From: an uncultured Clostridia bacterium
GTDB taxonomy: Bacteria; Bacillota; Clostridia; Oscillospirales; Ruminococcaceae
Direction: 5' to 3'
DNA: 5,385 nt
Assembly (NCBI GenBank): GCA_945867255.1
Contig: CAMBHV010000119.1
Span: forward strand, 1 to 5,385
This document shows positions 1 through 5,385 of the stretch, piece by piece. A program made the translations under genes and the position numbers. Positions within the stretch are counted from its first letter, which is position 1. Each line of letters begins with the position of its first letter. The notes under the pieces are model-generated. The model was not told the origin of the DNA. It saw nothing but the letters and a program-made list of their open reading frames with translations, and ran no database searches.

Positions 1-809
1 AAAATATCCACATCTTTTCCAATTACTACGCCGTGTTTATGGCAATAGTAAATGACGTCTTCTGCCATAGCATTGTTGGAAATCGCAATGGCAGTGCAAC
101 CACGTTTCAAAAGTTGTCCCACGTACAGGTTGCCGCTGTTATGCATGGAATCGCCAAAACAGATCAAATCTTCCCGGATGGGGATATGACTATCATTTAA
201 CGCATCTTTATAAGCTCGCAGACGCTCAATGGCTGTAGAGATATGCTGAAGACCGGCAATATATCCAATGTTCTTATGCCCTTTTTCAATCATGGCGGTG
301 ACGCCTTGGTATACAGCACGATGGCTGGAAATGATCAGAGAACTAAACGTGGAATCTGGAAATGTACGGTCCACCAGTACAACGGGAAAATCCTCTGGTA
401 CGGCATCTCGCAATGCCTTAAAACTGTGTGCAGTGCTGGCCACCAGAAGCCCGTCTACCATGCCGCTTGTCAGCGCGCGGACACTGTCCAGCTCATTTTG
501 TTCATTTTCCCGGGTGTTGGTAACAATCAATTTGTATGACTGGCTGGCTACCGTACGCTCTACCTCTTCGATCAGAGCGGAAAAGTATTCGTTAGAAATA
601 TCAGGCACGATAAAACCGATTAATTTTTTCTTCCCAGTTTTTAAAATGCGCGCCATCTCATTTGGGCTGTAATCCAGTTCTGCAATACTTTGCAGCACAC
701 GCTGGCGGGTAGCCTCTGAGACAAACCGCGTATTGTTGATTACATGGCTTACAGTAGCAGTGGACACGCCGGCAAGCCTCGCAACATCACTGATTCTTGC
801 TTTGCCCAA
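1..809 (-). CDS. LacI/PurR-family transcriptional repressor (C-terminus cut by window edge)
   Basis: A DNA-binding repressor that probably controls the divergent sugar-transport operon. 269 complete codons are visible with no stop before the left edge. LacI-family proteins are usually about 330-340 residues, so roughly 60-70 residues are missing. Residues 4-30 form the LacI helix-turn-helix, with recognition segment VSTATVSHVIN (15-25), very like PurR. A hinge region follows at about 49-60 (SPNEMARILKTG), with L56 in the place of the minor-groove-inserting leucine. The type I periplasmic-binding-like effector domain starts at about residue 63 (LIGFIVPDI) and has VDR at 146-148 in a typical sugar-contact position. 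The usual 'ND' of the effector domain reads N245-N246 here. The start is TTG at 809: no in-frame ATG lies nearby upstream, it yields the normal family N-terminus (MGKARISDVA), and AGGAAGGGG sits 9 nt upstream. Family assignment is firm; the effector is unknown. Confidence 0.95.
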   Translation of the reverse strand, partial: MGKARISDVARLAGVSTATVSHVINNTRFVSEATRQRVLQSIAELDYSPNEMARILKTGKKKLIGFIVPDISNEYFSALIEEVERTVASQSYKLIVTNTRENEQNELDSVRALTSGMVDGLLVASTAHSFKALRDAVPEDFPVVLVDRTFPDSTFSSLIISSHRAVYQGVTAMIEKGHKNIGYIAGLQHISTAIERLRAYKDALNDSHIPIREDLICFGDSMHNSGNLYVGQLLKRGCTAIAISNNAMAEDVIYYCHKHGVVIGKDVDI

Positions 810-818
810 AGGATAATA

Positions 819-827
819 CCCCTTCCT
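819..827 (-). promoter_or_regulatory. Ribosome binding site fixing the TTG start of the repressor
   Basis: Read on the minus strand this is AGGAAGGGG, 9 nt before TTG at 809. There is no ATG or GTG in frame between the helix-turn-helix and this site, so it decides the start codon. Confidence 0.7.
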
Positions 828-853
828 CGCTCGTGACGTAACAAAACAGGAAA

Positions 854-886
854 CATGTAAATCGATTACGTTACGGCATGTAACAT
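854..886. promoter_or_regulatory. Candidate autoregulatory operator region in the repressor leader
   Basis: Overlapping symmetric elements lie between the inferred repressor start site (near 887) and its coding region. CATGTAA is repeated directly at 854-860 and 877-883. AATCGATT (860-867) is an 8-bp palindrome with a central CG. GTTAC (870-874) and GTAAC (880-884) form an inverted repeat with 5 bases between them. The octamer AATCGATT also forms both halves of the larger palindrome at 1047-1066, which suggests a shared protein. LacI-family operators commonly carry a central CG. A repressor bound here would block its own transcription. Which element is the real site is not resolved. Confidence 0.45.
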
Positions 887-893
887 TTTCTAA

Positions 894-922
894 ATTATAG
901 AAGCAATTCAAAAACATGTCAA
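894..922 (-). promoter_or_regulatory. Consensus sigma-A promoter of the LacI-type repressor gene
   Basis: On the minus strand there is a perfect TTGACA (922-917), a 17-bp spacer (916-900) and a perfect TATAAT (899-894). Transcription should start near 887, leaving a leader of about 78 nt before the TTG start at 809. The 19 bases beyond the -35 box (921-939, overlapping its edge) are all A or T with A- and T-tracts, in the position of an UP element. This is inferred from sequence match only. Confidence 0.85.
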
Positions 923-939
923 ATATTTTTTTTAAAAAT
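921..939 (-). promoter_or_regulatory. A/T-only tract in UP-element position
   Basis: Nineteen consecutive A/T bases, including a run of eight T (926-933) followed by five A (934-938), lie just upstream of the -35 box of the repressor promoter, about -35 to -52 from the inferred start near 887. This composition and position match UP elements that contact the RNA polymerase alpha subunit. Binding is inferred, not shown. Confidence 0.4.
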
Positions 940-1005
940 GCCCAAAAAAGCGATGATTTATACAAAAAAACGAAAAGGAACATTGCTTTTTGGCAGCTTT
1001 GCCGA

Positions 1006-1035
1006 TTGACATGAAAAGAGAGAAACGAGTAGTAT
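1006..1035 (+). promoter_or_regulatory. Probable promoter of the sugar-transport operon
   Basis: A perfect TTGACA (1006-1011) is followed after 18 bp by TAGTAT (1030-1035), which matches 4 of 6 bases of the -10 consensus. Transcription would begin near 1042, giving a leader of about 60 nt. The weak -10 box and 18-bp spacer make this a moderate promoter compared with the divergent one. A large palindrome begins about 5 nt downstream of the predicted start. Confidence 0.6.
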
Positions 1036-1046
1036 TAGGGAAATTA

Positions 1047-1066
1047 AATCGATTGCGCAATCGATT
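1047..1066. promoter_or_regulatory. Perfect 20-bp palindrome, candidate LacI-family operator
   Basis: The sequence is AATCGATT-GCGC-AATCGATT, a perfect inverted repeat of 10 bp per arm centred on a CG step between 1056 and 1057. Symmetry continues imperfectly outside (1042-1043 with 1070-1071, and 1045 with 1068). It lies from about +5 to +25 of the predicted operon start and upstream of the ribosome binding site, a usual place for repression by blocking. The central CG and even symmetry are typical of LacI-family operators (family knowledge). Binding by the adjacent repressor is inferred from proximity and from the shared octamer in that gene's leader at 860-867. Confidence 0.7.
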
Positions 1067-1087
1067 AATTTAATGAGTTTTGAAAAT

Positions 1088-1092
1088 GGAGG
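1088..1092 (+). promoter_or_regulatory. Ribosome binding site of the binding-protein gene
   Basis: GGAGG lies 9 nt upstream of the ATG at 1102 and supports this start, which also gives a proper lipoprotein signal peptide. Confidence 0.8.
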
Positions 1093-1101
1093 TTTTGTTT
1101 T

Positions 1102-2073
1102 ATGAAAAAGTTTCTTGCGGGAATGCTTTGTGCCGGACTTGTGTTCAGCATGACGGCATGTTCTTCTCAGCCTTCGTCCAGCCAAGCTTCCGGCGCCGGA
1201 TCTGCATCCGGTGATACGGAAACCTATCAGGTAAGTTTTATCTGCCCGAATACCAGCCTTTCCTACTGGAGTGATGTGCGCGAAGGCTTGGAACAGGGTG
1301 CCGAGGAGTTCGGCGTGGAACTGGATTTTGTGGGTCCGTCCAAGATTGATACGCAGCAGCAGATCCAGATGATGGAGGCAGCCATTGCCAATCAGGCGGA
1401 TGGAATCATTGTAGCTGCGCTGGATGGGAATGCTTTCGCTCCAGTGATTGACCGCGCGGTGGACGAGGGTATCCCGGTCATTTGCCTAGATGCAGATTCT
1501 CCGGACAGCAAACGTTCCAGCTTTATCGGAACGGAAAATACTGAAGCCGGCAGAATGTTGGGTCAGTCACTTGTGGAAGCCATGAACGGACAGGCGAAAG
1601 TAGGTATTATAACGGGTGCCCTTGACAGTGAAAATGTAAATCAGCGCGTGGATGGCATTGAGGAAGCTGTGGCAGAGGAAGATGGCATCGAGATTTTGAC
1701 AGTGGAATCCGCCAATACAGATCTGGGGCAGGCGACGCAGAAGGCGCAGGCCATGATGCAGGCGTATCCGGAGATGAACGCTATGCTGGGCACCACTTCC
1801 AATGACATGATTGGCGCAGCTCAGGCCATTGCGGAGCAGGGCCGTACGGGCGAGATTCTGCTGATTGGGTTTGACGATTTGGATCAGACGCTGGAAATGA
1901 TTCGCAATGGAGAAATTTACGGTACAATTGCGCAAAGACCGGTGAACGGCGGCTATCTATCTGTGAAGTATATGGTGGATCTGCTGAACGGGGAAAGCAT
2001 CCCCGAACGCGTGGATACGGGCTGTGTGCTGGTGACAAAAGACAACGTGGACACCTATAAAGATGAGGCCTGA
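1102..2073 (+). CDS. Sugar ABC transporter substrate-binding lipoprotein (RbsB-like, Peripla_BP_4 type)
   Basis: Extracellular, membrane-anchored receptor that delivers a sugar-like ligand to the permease encoded next. The 323-residue product starts with a type II signal (Lys2-Lys3, hydrophobic core 4-17) and lipobox MTAC with C20 as the lipidated residue. A Ser/Gly/Ala-rich linker (21-38) is followed by a type I periplasmic-binding fold, about 42-318. By eye alignment with E. coli RbsB, ligand-contact positions appear kept at Y55-W56 (aromatic stacking), D130, R182, N234, D258 (IGFDD) and Q278 (TIAQRP). The arginine after the aspartate in RbsB (LDR) is A131 here (LDAD), so ribose is not assured. 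The length is normal for the family. It is the first gene of the operon, with a strong ribosome binding site and a stable hairpin behind it, fitting the usual need for excess binding protein. The class is firm; the ligand is unknown. Confidence 0.93.
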   Translation: MKKFLAGMLCAGLVFSMTACSSQPSSSQASGAGSASGDTETYQVSFICPNTSLSYWSDVREGLEQGAEEFGVELDFVGPSKIDTQQQIQMMEAAIANQADGIIVAALDGNAFAPVIDRAVDEGIPVICLDADSPDSKRSSFIGTENTEAGRMLGQSLVEAMNGQAKVGIITGALDSENVNQRVDGIEEAVAEEDGIEILTVESANTDLGQATQKAQAMMQAYPEMNAMLGTTSNDMIGAAQAIAEQGRTGEILLIGFDDLDQTLEMIRNGEIYGTIAQRPVNGGYLSVKYMVDLLNGESIPERVDTGCVLVTKDNVDTYKDEA

Positions 2074-2104
2074 ATCCGCAGCTAGGGAATAGGGCAGGAT
2101 CATT

Positions 2105-2140
2105 CGGCCCGGCCGGGGTATTGCAGCCCTGGCCGGGCCG
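2105..2140 (+). repeat. GC-rich intercistronic hairpin between binding protein and permease genes
   Basis: Arms 2105-2118 and 2127-2140 pair over 14 bp, all G-C except one G-U (2115 with 2130), around an 8-nt loop (2119-2126). No T-tract follows (the next bases are GCTATACGCG), so it is not a canonical intrinsic terminator. It starts 32 nt after the stop of the binding-protein gene and ends 52 nt before the permease start. Such structures in transport operons can protect the upstream mRNA from 3' decay or reduce downstream expression. That role is inferred here. Confidence 0.75.
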
Positions 2141-2177
2141 GCTATACGCGCCGTACAAGACAAAAGGATTTTCACAT

Positions 2178-2183
2178 AAGGAG
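2178..2183 (+). promoter_or_regulatory. Ribosome binding site fixing the permease start
   Basis: AAGGAG lies 9 nt before the ATG at 2193. It favours this start over an in-frame upstream start at 2121, which falls inside the loop of the hairpin and would add 24 residues unlike any family member. Confidence 0.75.
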
Positions 2184-2192
2184 TTGCACACC

Positions 2193-3230
2193 ATGAAAGA
2201 GAAAAAGAATAACCGCGTGCTGTCTGCGGTGGGGCACATTTTGCGCCAGCCGGAAGTAAGCATTCTGGTGCCGTTGCTTGTGCTGTGCGCGGTGGCGGCG
2301 ATACTGAACCCGAATTTTCTGAGCCGCAGCAACATTGCCGACACATTGAACTATATTTCGCTGGATTTCATTATTGCCATTGGAATGACATTCACCATTA
2401 TCAGCGGCGGGATGGACCTGTCTGTCGGTTCCGTGGTGGCGCTGAGCGGATATTCCACAGGGCTGGCGCTGGTGAGCGGCGTGCCGACATTGCCGGCCGT
2501 TCTGTTGGGGCTGGCAATCGGCGCGCTGATCGGGTTTGTGAACGGTGCAATTATCGTCTCATTCGGTATCCCGCCGTTTATCACAACGCTTGGAATGATG
2601 TACATGGTGAAGGGTGTGGTCAATGTACTGAGTGAAGGCCGGCCGGTATATCCTTTCCCTGACGCATTCAATGCACTGGCACAAACACGTTTTCTGGGCT
2701 TTCCAGCACCGATTTTTATGGCGCTGGTACTGCTGATCGTGGCGTCGTTCACGCTTCGCAACACAAGTTTCGGCCGCAGCGTCATGGCTGTGGGCGGAAA
2801 TGAAGCAGCGGCCAATACATCGGGCATCAATATCAAAAAAATCAAGATTCTGACTTACGTTTTGACGGCGATGCTGGCAGCGTTCAGTGGCATTTTGCTT
2901 GCCAGTAAAAGCGGCACCGCCACGCCGGGCGCAGGGGACGGGTATGAAATGAACGTTATTGCCGCGGTGATCATCGGGGGTACCAGTCTATCGGGCGGCA
3001 ACGGTTCCATCGTGGGCACGCTGATTGGCTGCGCGATTATTAAGGTGCTGAATAATGCTATGGTTATTTTGTCGGTGGACACCTATTGGCAGAATATCGT
3101 GATCGGTGCCATCATTATCCTTGCGGTGATCGTGGATACACTGCGGCGGCGGAAAATGCTGACGGGCGGTGTGCAAAAAGCACAGCCGCAGAAAAAGCAA
3201 AGCCGGGCCAGAGGTGAGCAGAATGGATGA
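2193..3230 (+). CDS. Sugar ABC transporter permease (RbsC-like, BPD_transp_2 family)
   Basis: Integral membrane subunit that forms the translocation path, probably as a homodimer since only one permease gene is present. The 345-residue product has a short basic N-terminus (MKEKKNNR), then many hydrophobic segments. These include about 22-38, 52-71, 79-96, 101-124, 172-188 and 217-236, with further segments to about 318. Family hallmarks are SGGMDLSVGS (71-80), NGAIIVSFGIPPFITTLGM (117-135) and the cytoplasmic coupling-loop region AVGGNEAAANTSGI (199-212), which contacts the ATPase in relatives. GGTSLSGGNGS near the C-terminal end is also typical. The last 30 or so residues are strongly basic and probably cytoplasmic. 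The gene ends 8 nt inside the ATPase gene, which suggests translational coupling. The length is close to the family norm of 320-350. Sugar specificity cannot be read from it. Confidence 0.94.
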   Translation: MKEKKNNRVLSAVGHILRQPEVSILVPLLVLCAVAAILNPNFLSRSNIADTLNYISLDFIIAIGMTFTIISGGMDLSVGSVVALSGYSTGLALVSGVPTLPAVLLGLAIGALIGFVNGAIIVSFGIPPFITTLGMMYMVKGVVNVLSEGRPVYPFPDAFNALAQTRFLGFPAPIFMALVLLIVASFTLRNTSFGRSVMAVGGNEAAANTSGINIKKIKILTYVLTAMLAAFSGILLASKSGTATPGAGDGYEMNVIAAVIIGGTSLSGGNGSIVGTLIGCAIIKVLNNAMVILSVDTYWQNIVIGAIIILAVIVDTLRRRKMLTGGVQKAQPQKKQSRARGEQNG

Positions 3231-4770
3231 TTTCGTGTTGGAAATGCGCCATATCACCAAGCGGTTTTCAGGCGTGATGGCGCTGGATGATGTGACTTTA
3301 TGTGTGCGCCGGGGCGAAACACTGGCGCTGCTGGGGGAGAACGGCGCAGGAAAATCTACCTTGATGAAGATCCTGAGCGGGTTTTACCCCGCGGGCAGCT
3401 TTGAGGGCGAGATTCTGCTGGAAGGCAAAAAGAAAGAATTCGCCAACACAAGCCAAAGCGAGAAAAACGGTATCTCCATGATTTATCAGGAGCTTAACAT
3501 GCACAATGAGCTCACCGTGGCGGAAAACTTGTTTTTAGGGCATTGGAAGAAAAACCGTGCGGGTATTGTGGACTGGAAGGCACTACGGCGCGATGCACGG
3601 CAATATCTTGACATGGTGGGGTTGTCCTTTGTTCAGCCGTCTGTCAAGCTGCTTACTTTGAACCCCAGCCAGCAACAGCTGGTGGCAATTGCAAAGGCCC
3701 TGGCAAACCATCCACGCATTCTGGTGCTGGATGAACCGACGGCGGCGTTGAGCGAGGAAGAATCCGAAAACTTGTACGCCATCATCCATCGCCTGAACCA
3801 GGAGGGCATCACGTGTCTGTTAATCTCTCACAAACTGGATGAAGTGTTTGCACATTCCGACAGGCTGATCGTCATGCGGGACGGGCGTATGATCAGCGAG
3901 CATCAGACAAAGACGGCCCAAGTGGACGGTGTGATCACCGAGATGATCGGCCGCGAGCTGGAAAACTATTACCCCAAGCAGGAGGTGCCGCTGGGCGAAG
4001 TCCTGTTTGAGGCACAGGACGTGGCGGTGCCGTATCCGTACAACCGTTCCAAAAATATTGTGGAACATGTAAGCTTTCAGGTGCACAAGGGCGAAATTTT
4101 CGGGCTGTGCGGCCTGGTGGGAAGCGGGCGAAGCGAACTTGTCAATGCTATTTTTGGAAAGCTGCCGTTCTCCGGCGGGCAATTTAAGCTGGAAGGGTGC
4201 CCGTATTTTCCGCAAAACCCGCGCAAGGCCATTGAAAACGGCATTGGCCTTGTAACGGAAGACCGGAAGGCAGACGGCCTTGTGGGCCTTTTGAACATTG
4301 AGGAGAACCTGACGCTTTCCAGCATGGGCGAGCTGACAAATGCCCTTGGTGTGTTTCAAAAGGAAAAAGAAAGAAAAACGTGCGGTTTCTATTTCGAAAA
4401 ACTACGCATCAAAGCACAGGACATGCGCGTTCGCGTGCAGACGCTGTCCGGCGGAAACCAGCAGAAAGTAGTTTTGGGGCGCTGCCTGATGGCGCACCCG
4501 AGGCTGCTGATTCTTGACGAGCCCACCCGCGGCATTGATATTGGGGCGAAAAATGAGATCTATAAAATCATGAATCAGCTGGTGGCGGAGGGGTATGCCA
4601 TTATTATGATCTCTTCCGAAATGCCGGAGCTGCTCTCCATGAGCGATCATTTGCTGCTACTTGCCAACGGGAAAAGCCTTGGGGTTGTGCCGGCCCGACA
4701 ATACACGGAAGACGAAGTGATGAAGCTTGTTACCGGTGCCTGTACGCTGGAAAATATCCGGGAGGTCTGA
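3223..4770 (+). CDS. Sugar ABC transporter ATP-binding protein with two NBDs (RbsA/MglA-like)
   Basis: Cytoplasmic ATPase that powers sugar uptake. The 515-residue product has two fused nucleotide-binding domains. NBD1 (about 5-245) has Walker A GENGAGKST (38-46), Q-loop YQE (88-90), a degenerate signature LNPSQQQ (146-152), Walker B ILVLDEP (166-172) and H-loop H203. NBD2 (about 260-505) has the degenerate P-loop GLVGSGRSE (297-305) with R in place of K, the family EDRK motif (346-349), the canonical signature LSGGNQQ (408-414), Walker B LLILDEP (428-434), and ISSE (463-466) where the H-loop His would be. This asymmetry is normal for RbsA/MglA/XylG proteins. The start at 3223 has GAGGTGA 5 nt upstream and overlaps the permease stop by 8 nt. 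An in-frame ATG at 3169 would add 18 basic residues and lies inside the permease gene. Class firm; substrate unknown. Confidence 0.95.
   Translation: MDDFVLEMRHITKRFSGVMALDDVTLCVRRGETLALLGENGAGKSTLMKILSGFYPAGSFEGEILLEGKKKEFANTSQSEKNGISMIYQELNMHNELTVAENLFLGHWKKNRAGIVDWKALRRDARQYLDMVGLSFVQPSVKLLTLNPSQQQLVAIAKALANHPRILVLDEPTAALSEEESENLYAIIHRLNQEGITCLLISHKLDEVFAHSDRLIVMRDGRMISEHQTKTAQVDGVITEMIGRELENYYPKQEVPLGEVLFEAQDVAVPYPYNRSKNIVEHVSFQVHKGEIFGLCGLVGSGRSELVNAIFGKLPFSGGQFKLEGCPYFPQNPRKAIENGIGLVTEDRKADGLVGLLNIEENLTLSSMGELTNALGVFQKEKERKTCGFYFEKLRIKAQDMRVRVQTLSGGNQQKVVLGRCLMAHPRLLILDEPTRGIDIGAKNEIYKIMNQLVAEGYAIIMISSEMPELLSMSDHLLLLANGKSLGVVPARQYTEDEVMKLVTGACTLENIREV
4761..4765 (+). promoter_or_regulatory. 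Ribosome binding site of the hydrolase gene, inside the ATPase gene end
   Basis: GGAGG is embedded in the last codons of the ATPase gene, 8 nt upstream of the ATG at 4774. This indicates that the hydrolase is translated from the same mRNA, probably with coupling. Confidence 0.8.
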
Positions 4771-4773
4771 AAG

Positions 4774-5385
4774 ATGAAGATACAAACCGTATTGGGTGAA
4801 GTAGACACAAAAGATCTCGGGAAAACCCTGATGCACGAACACATTTTATGTGCCAACTGGACGGCCCGGCAAAGTTATCCCGACTGGCTGGACCGCGCTG
4901 AATTTGTAGATCTGGCCGTGCGGATGCTGCGCCGGCTGAAGAACCGCGGCTTTTCCACGTTGGTGGACGCAACTCCGCCGGGCCTTGGGCGGGATATCGA
5001 TGTGATTCGGGAAGTAAGCGAAAAAGCACAGATGCACATCATTGCGTCCACTGGCTTTTATTGGTATGAGGAAGTATGGCTGGTGGGAAAAGAAACAAGC
5101 CGCATGGTAAAGCGGCTTGTGAACGAGGTGGAAAAAGGGATTCAGGGCACCACAGCGAAAGCGGGCATCATCAAATGTGCTACAGATCGATACGGCCTTT
5201 CCGAGACCAACCGGCATATGCTGGAGATTATTGCGCAGGTGCACCAACAGACGGGCCTGCCCGTTTATACACACACCTCCATTCAAAACCGCTGTGCGCC
5301 GGAACAGCAGCGCTTCCTGATGGAGCACGGCGTGCCGGCGGAAAAGATGGTGATCGGCCATCTGGGAGATACAGACGACGTTGCC
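4774..5385 (+). CDS. Phosphotriesterase-superfamily metal-dependent hydrolase (3' end cut by window)
   Basis: An amidohydrolase-superfamily TIM-barrel enzyme of the phosphotriesterase (PTE) group. 204 codons are visible; relatives are about 290-360 residues, so the C-terminal third is missing. Metal-ligand motifs are intact: HEH (H21, H23) on strand 1, the bridging lysine K134 in AGIIKCAT (normally carboxylated), H167 in YTHTS, and H196 in IGHLGDTDD. The catalytic aspartate of strand 8 would lie beyond the window. The stretch from H167 to H196, with EQQRF between, follows the bacterial PTE pattern closely. Members of this group include phosphotriesterases, acyl-homoserine lactonases and, in Firmicutes and Mollicutes, lactonases acting on phosphorylated sugar lactones. 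The gene starts 3 nt after the sugar-transport ATPase gene, so a sugar-lactone or phospholactone hydrolase is the best guess (inference). True organophosphate hydrolysis is unlikely to be the native role. Confidence 0.88.
   Translation, partial: MKIQTVLGEVDTKDLGKTLMHEHILCANWTARQSYPDWLDRAEFVDLAVRMLRRLKNRGFSTLVDATPPGLGRDIDVIREVSEKAQMHIIASTGFYWYEEVWLVGKETSRMVKRLVNEVEKGIQGTTAKAGIIKCATDRYGLSETNRHMLEIIAQVHQQTGLPVYTHTSIQNRCAPEQQRFLMEHGVPAEKMVIGHLGDTDDVA

Noticed and set aside
243..672. Two open frames on the plus strand (98 and 134 codons)
   Set aside because: They lie antisense to the repressor gene, have no recognisable protein motif, and the minus-strand frame encodes an unmistakable LacI-family protein.
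856..869. CcpA cre-like site (TGTAAATCGATTAC)
   Set aside because: The TG-AA half is one base too far from the central CG compared with the cre consensus, and the 3' CA is missing; a local regulator site is a better reading.
926..933. T-run as an intrinsic terminator
   Set aside because: No GC-rich hairpin precedes it on either strand; its location fits an A/T tract upstream of the repressor promoter.
992..1003. Small inverted repeat GGCA-GCTT-TGCC
   Set aside because: Only 4 bp of stem with a 4-base loop; this is expected by chance and is not conserved with the other elements.
958..1185. 75-codon minus-strand frame across the intergenic region and binding-protein start
   Set aside because: It overlaps the operon promoter, the palindrome and the signal-peptide coding region, and its product has no recognisable features.
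2121..2192. Upstream in-frame start for the permease
   Set aside because: It would begin inside the hairpin loop without a ribosome binding site and add 24 unusual residues; ATG at 2193 has AAGGAG at good spacing.
1567..2346. Minus-strand frames of 122, 187 and 129 codons
   Set aside because: These are shadows of the binding-protein and permease genes, Arg/Pro/Ser/His-rich with no domain signature.
3169..3222. Upstream in-frame start for the ATPase
   Set aside because: The added 18 residues are read from the permease C-terminal coding region and are not part of the ABC domain; ATG at 3223 has a good ribosome binding site.
4846..5361. 171-codon minus-strand frame opposite the hydrolase
   Set aside because: The plus strand carries the full set of phosphotriesterase metal motifs; the antisense product, rich in His, Phe and Leu, is an artefact.

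Overview
The window looks like part of a low-to-mid GC Gram-positive genome, most likely a gut-type Clostridia member. This is an inference from strong GGAGG-type ribosome binding sites, a near-perfect sigma-A promoter, a lipoprotein signal with a Ser-rich linker, and the gene content. The genus cannot be fixed from the sequence alone. It holds five protein-coding genes, two of them cut by the window edges. No RNA genes, CRISPR arrays or mobile elements were seen.

Layout. From 809 down to the left edge, on the minus strand, lies a LacI/PurR-family repressor that lacks its C-terminus. A 292-bp divergent intergenic region (810-1101) follows. It carries a consensus promoter for the repressor, a promoter for the rightward operon, a perfect 20-bp palindrome just downstream of the rightward promoter, and a matching octamer in the repressor leader. 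Rightward come a sugar-binding lipoprotein (1102-2073), a 119-bp spacer with a very GC-rich hairpin, a RbsC-type permease (2193-3230), a RbsA-type double ATPase (3223-4770, overlapping the permease by 8 nt), and, after 3 nt, a phosphotriesterase-superfamily metal hydrolase (4774 to the right edge, incomplete).

How it works together (inference). The lipoprotein captures a monosaccharide or a related small polar ligand outside the cell. A homodimeric permease powered by one double-NBD ATPase imports it, and the coupled hydrolase probably acts on the imported compound or an intermediate, with a sugar lactone or phosphorylated lactone as the leading guess. The divergent LacI-type repressor probably controls both directions through the palindromic sites. 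The transporter type is well known. The points of real interest are the hydrolase linkage, the non-ribose binding pocket and the nested operator.
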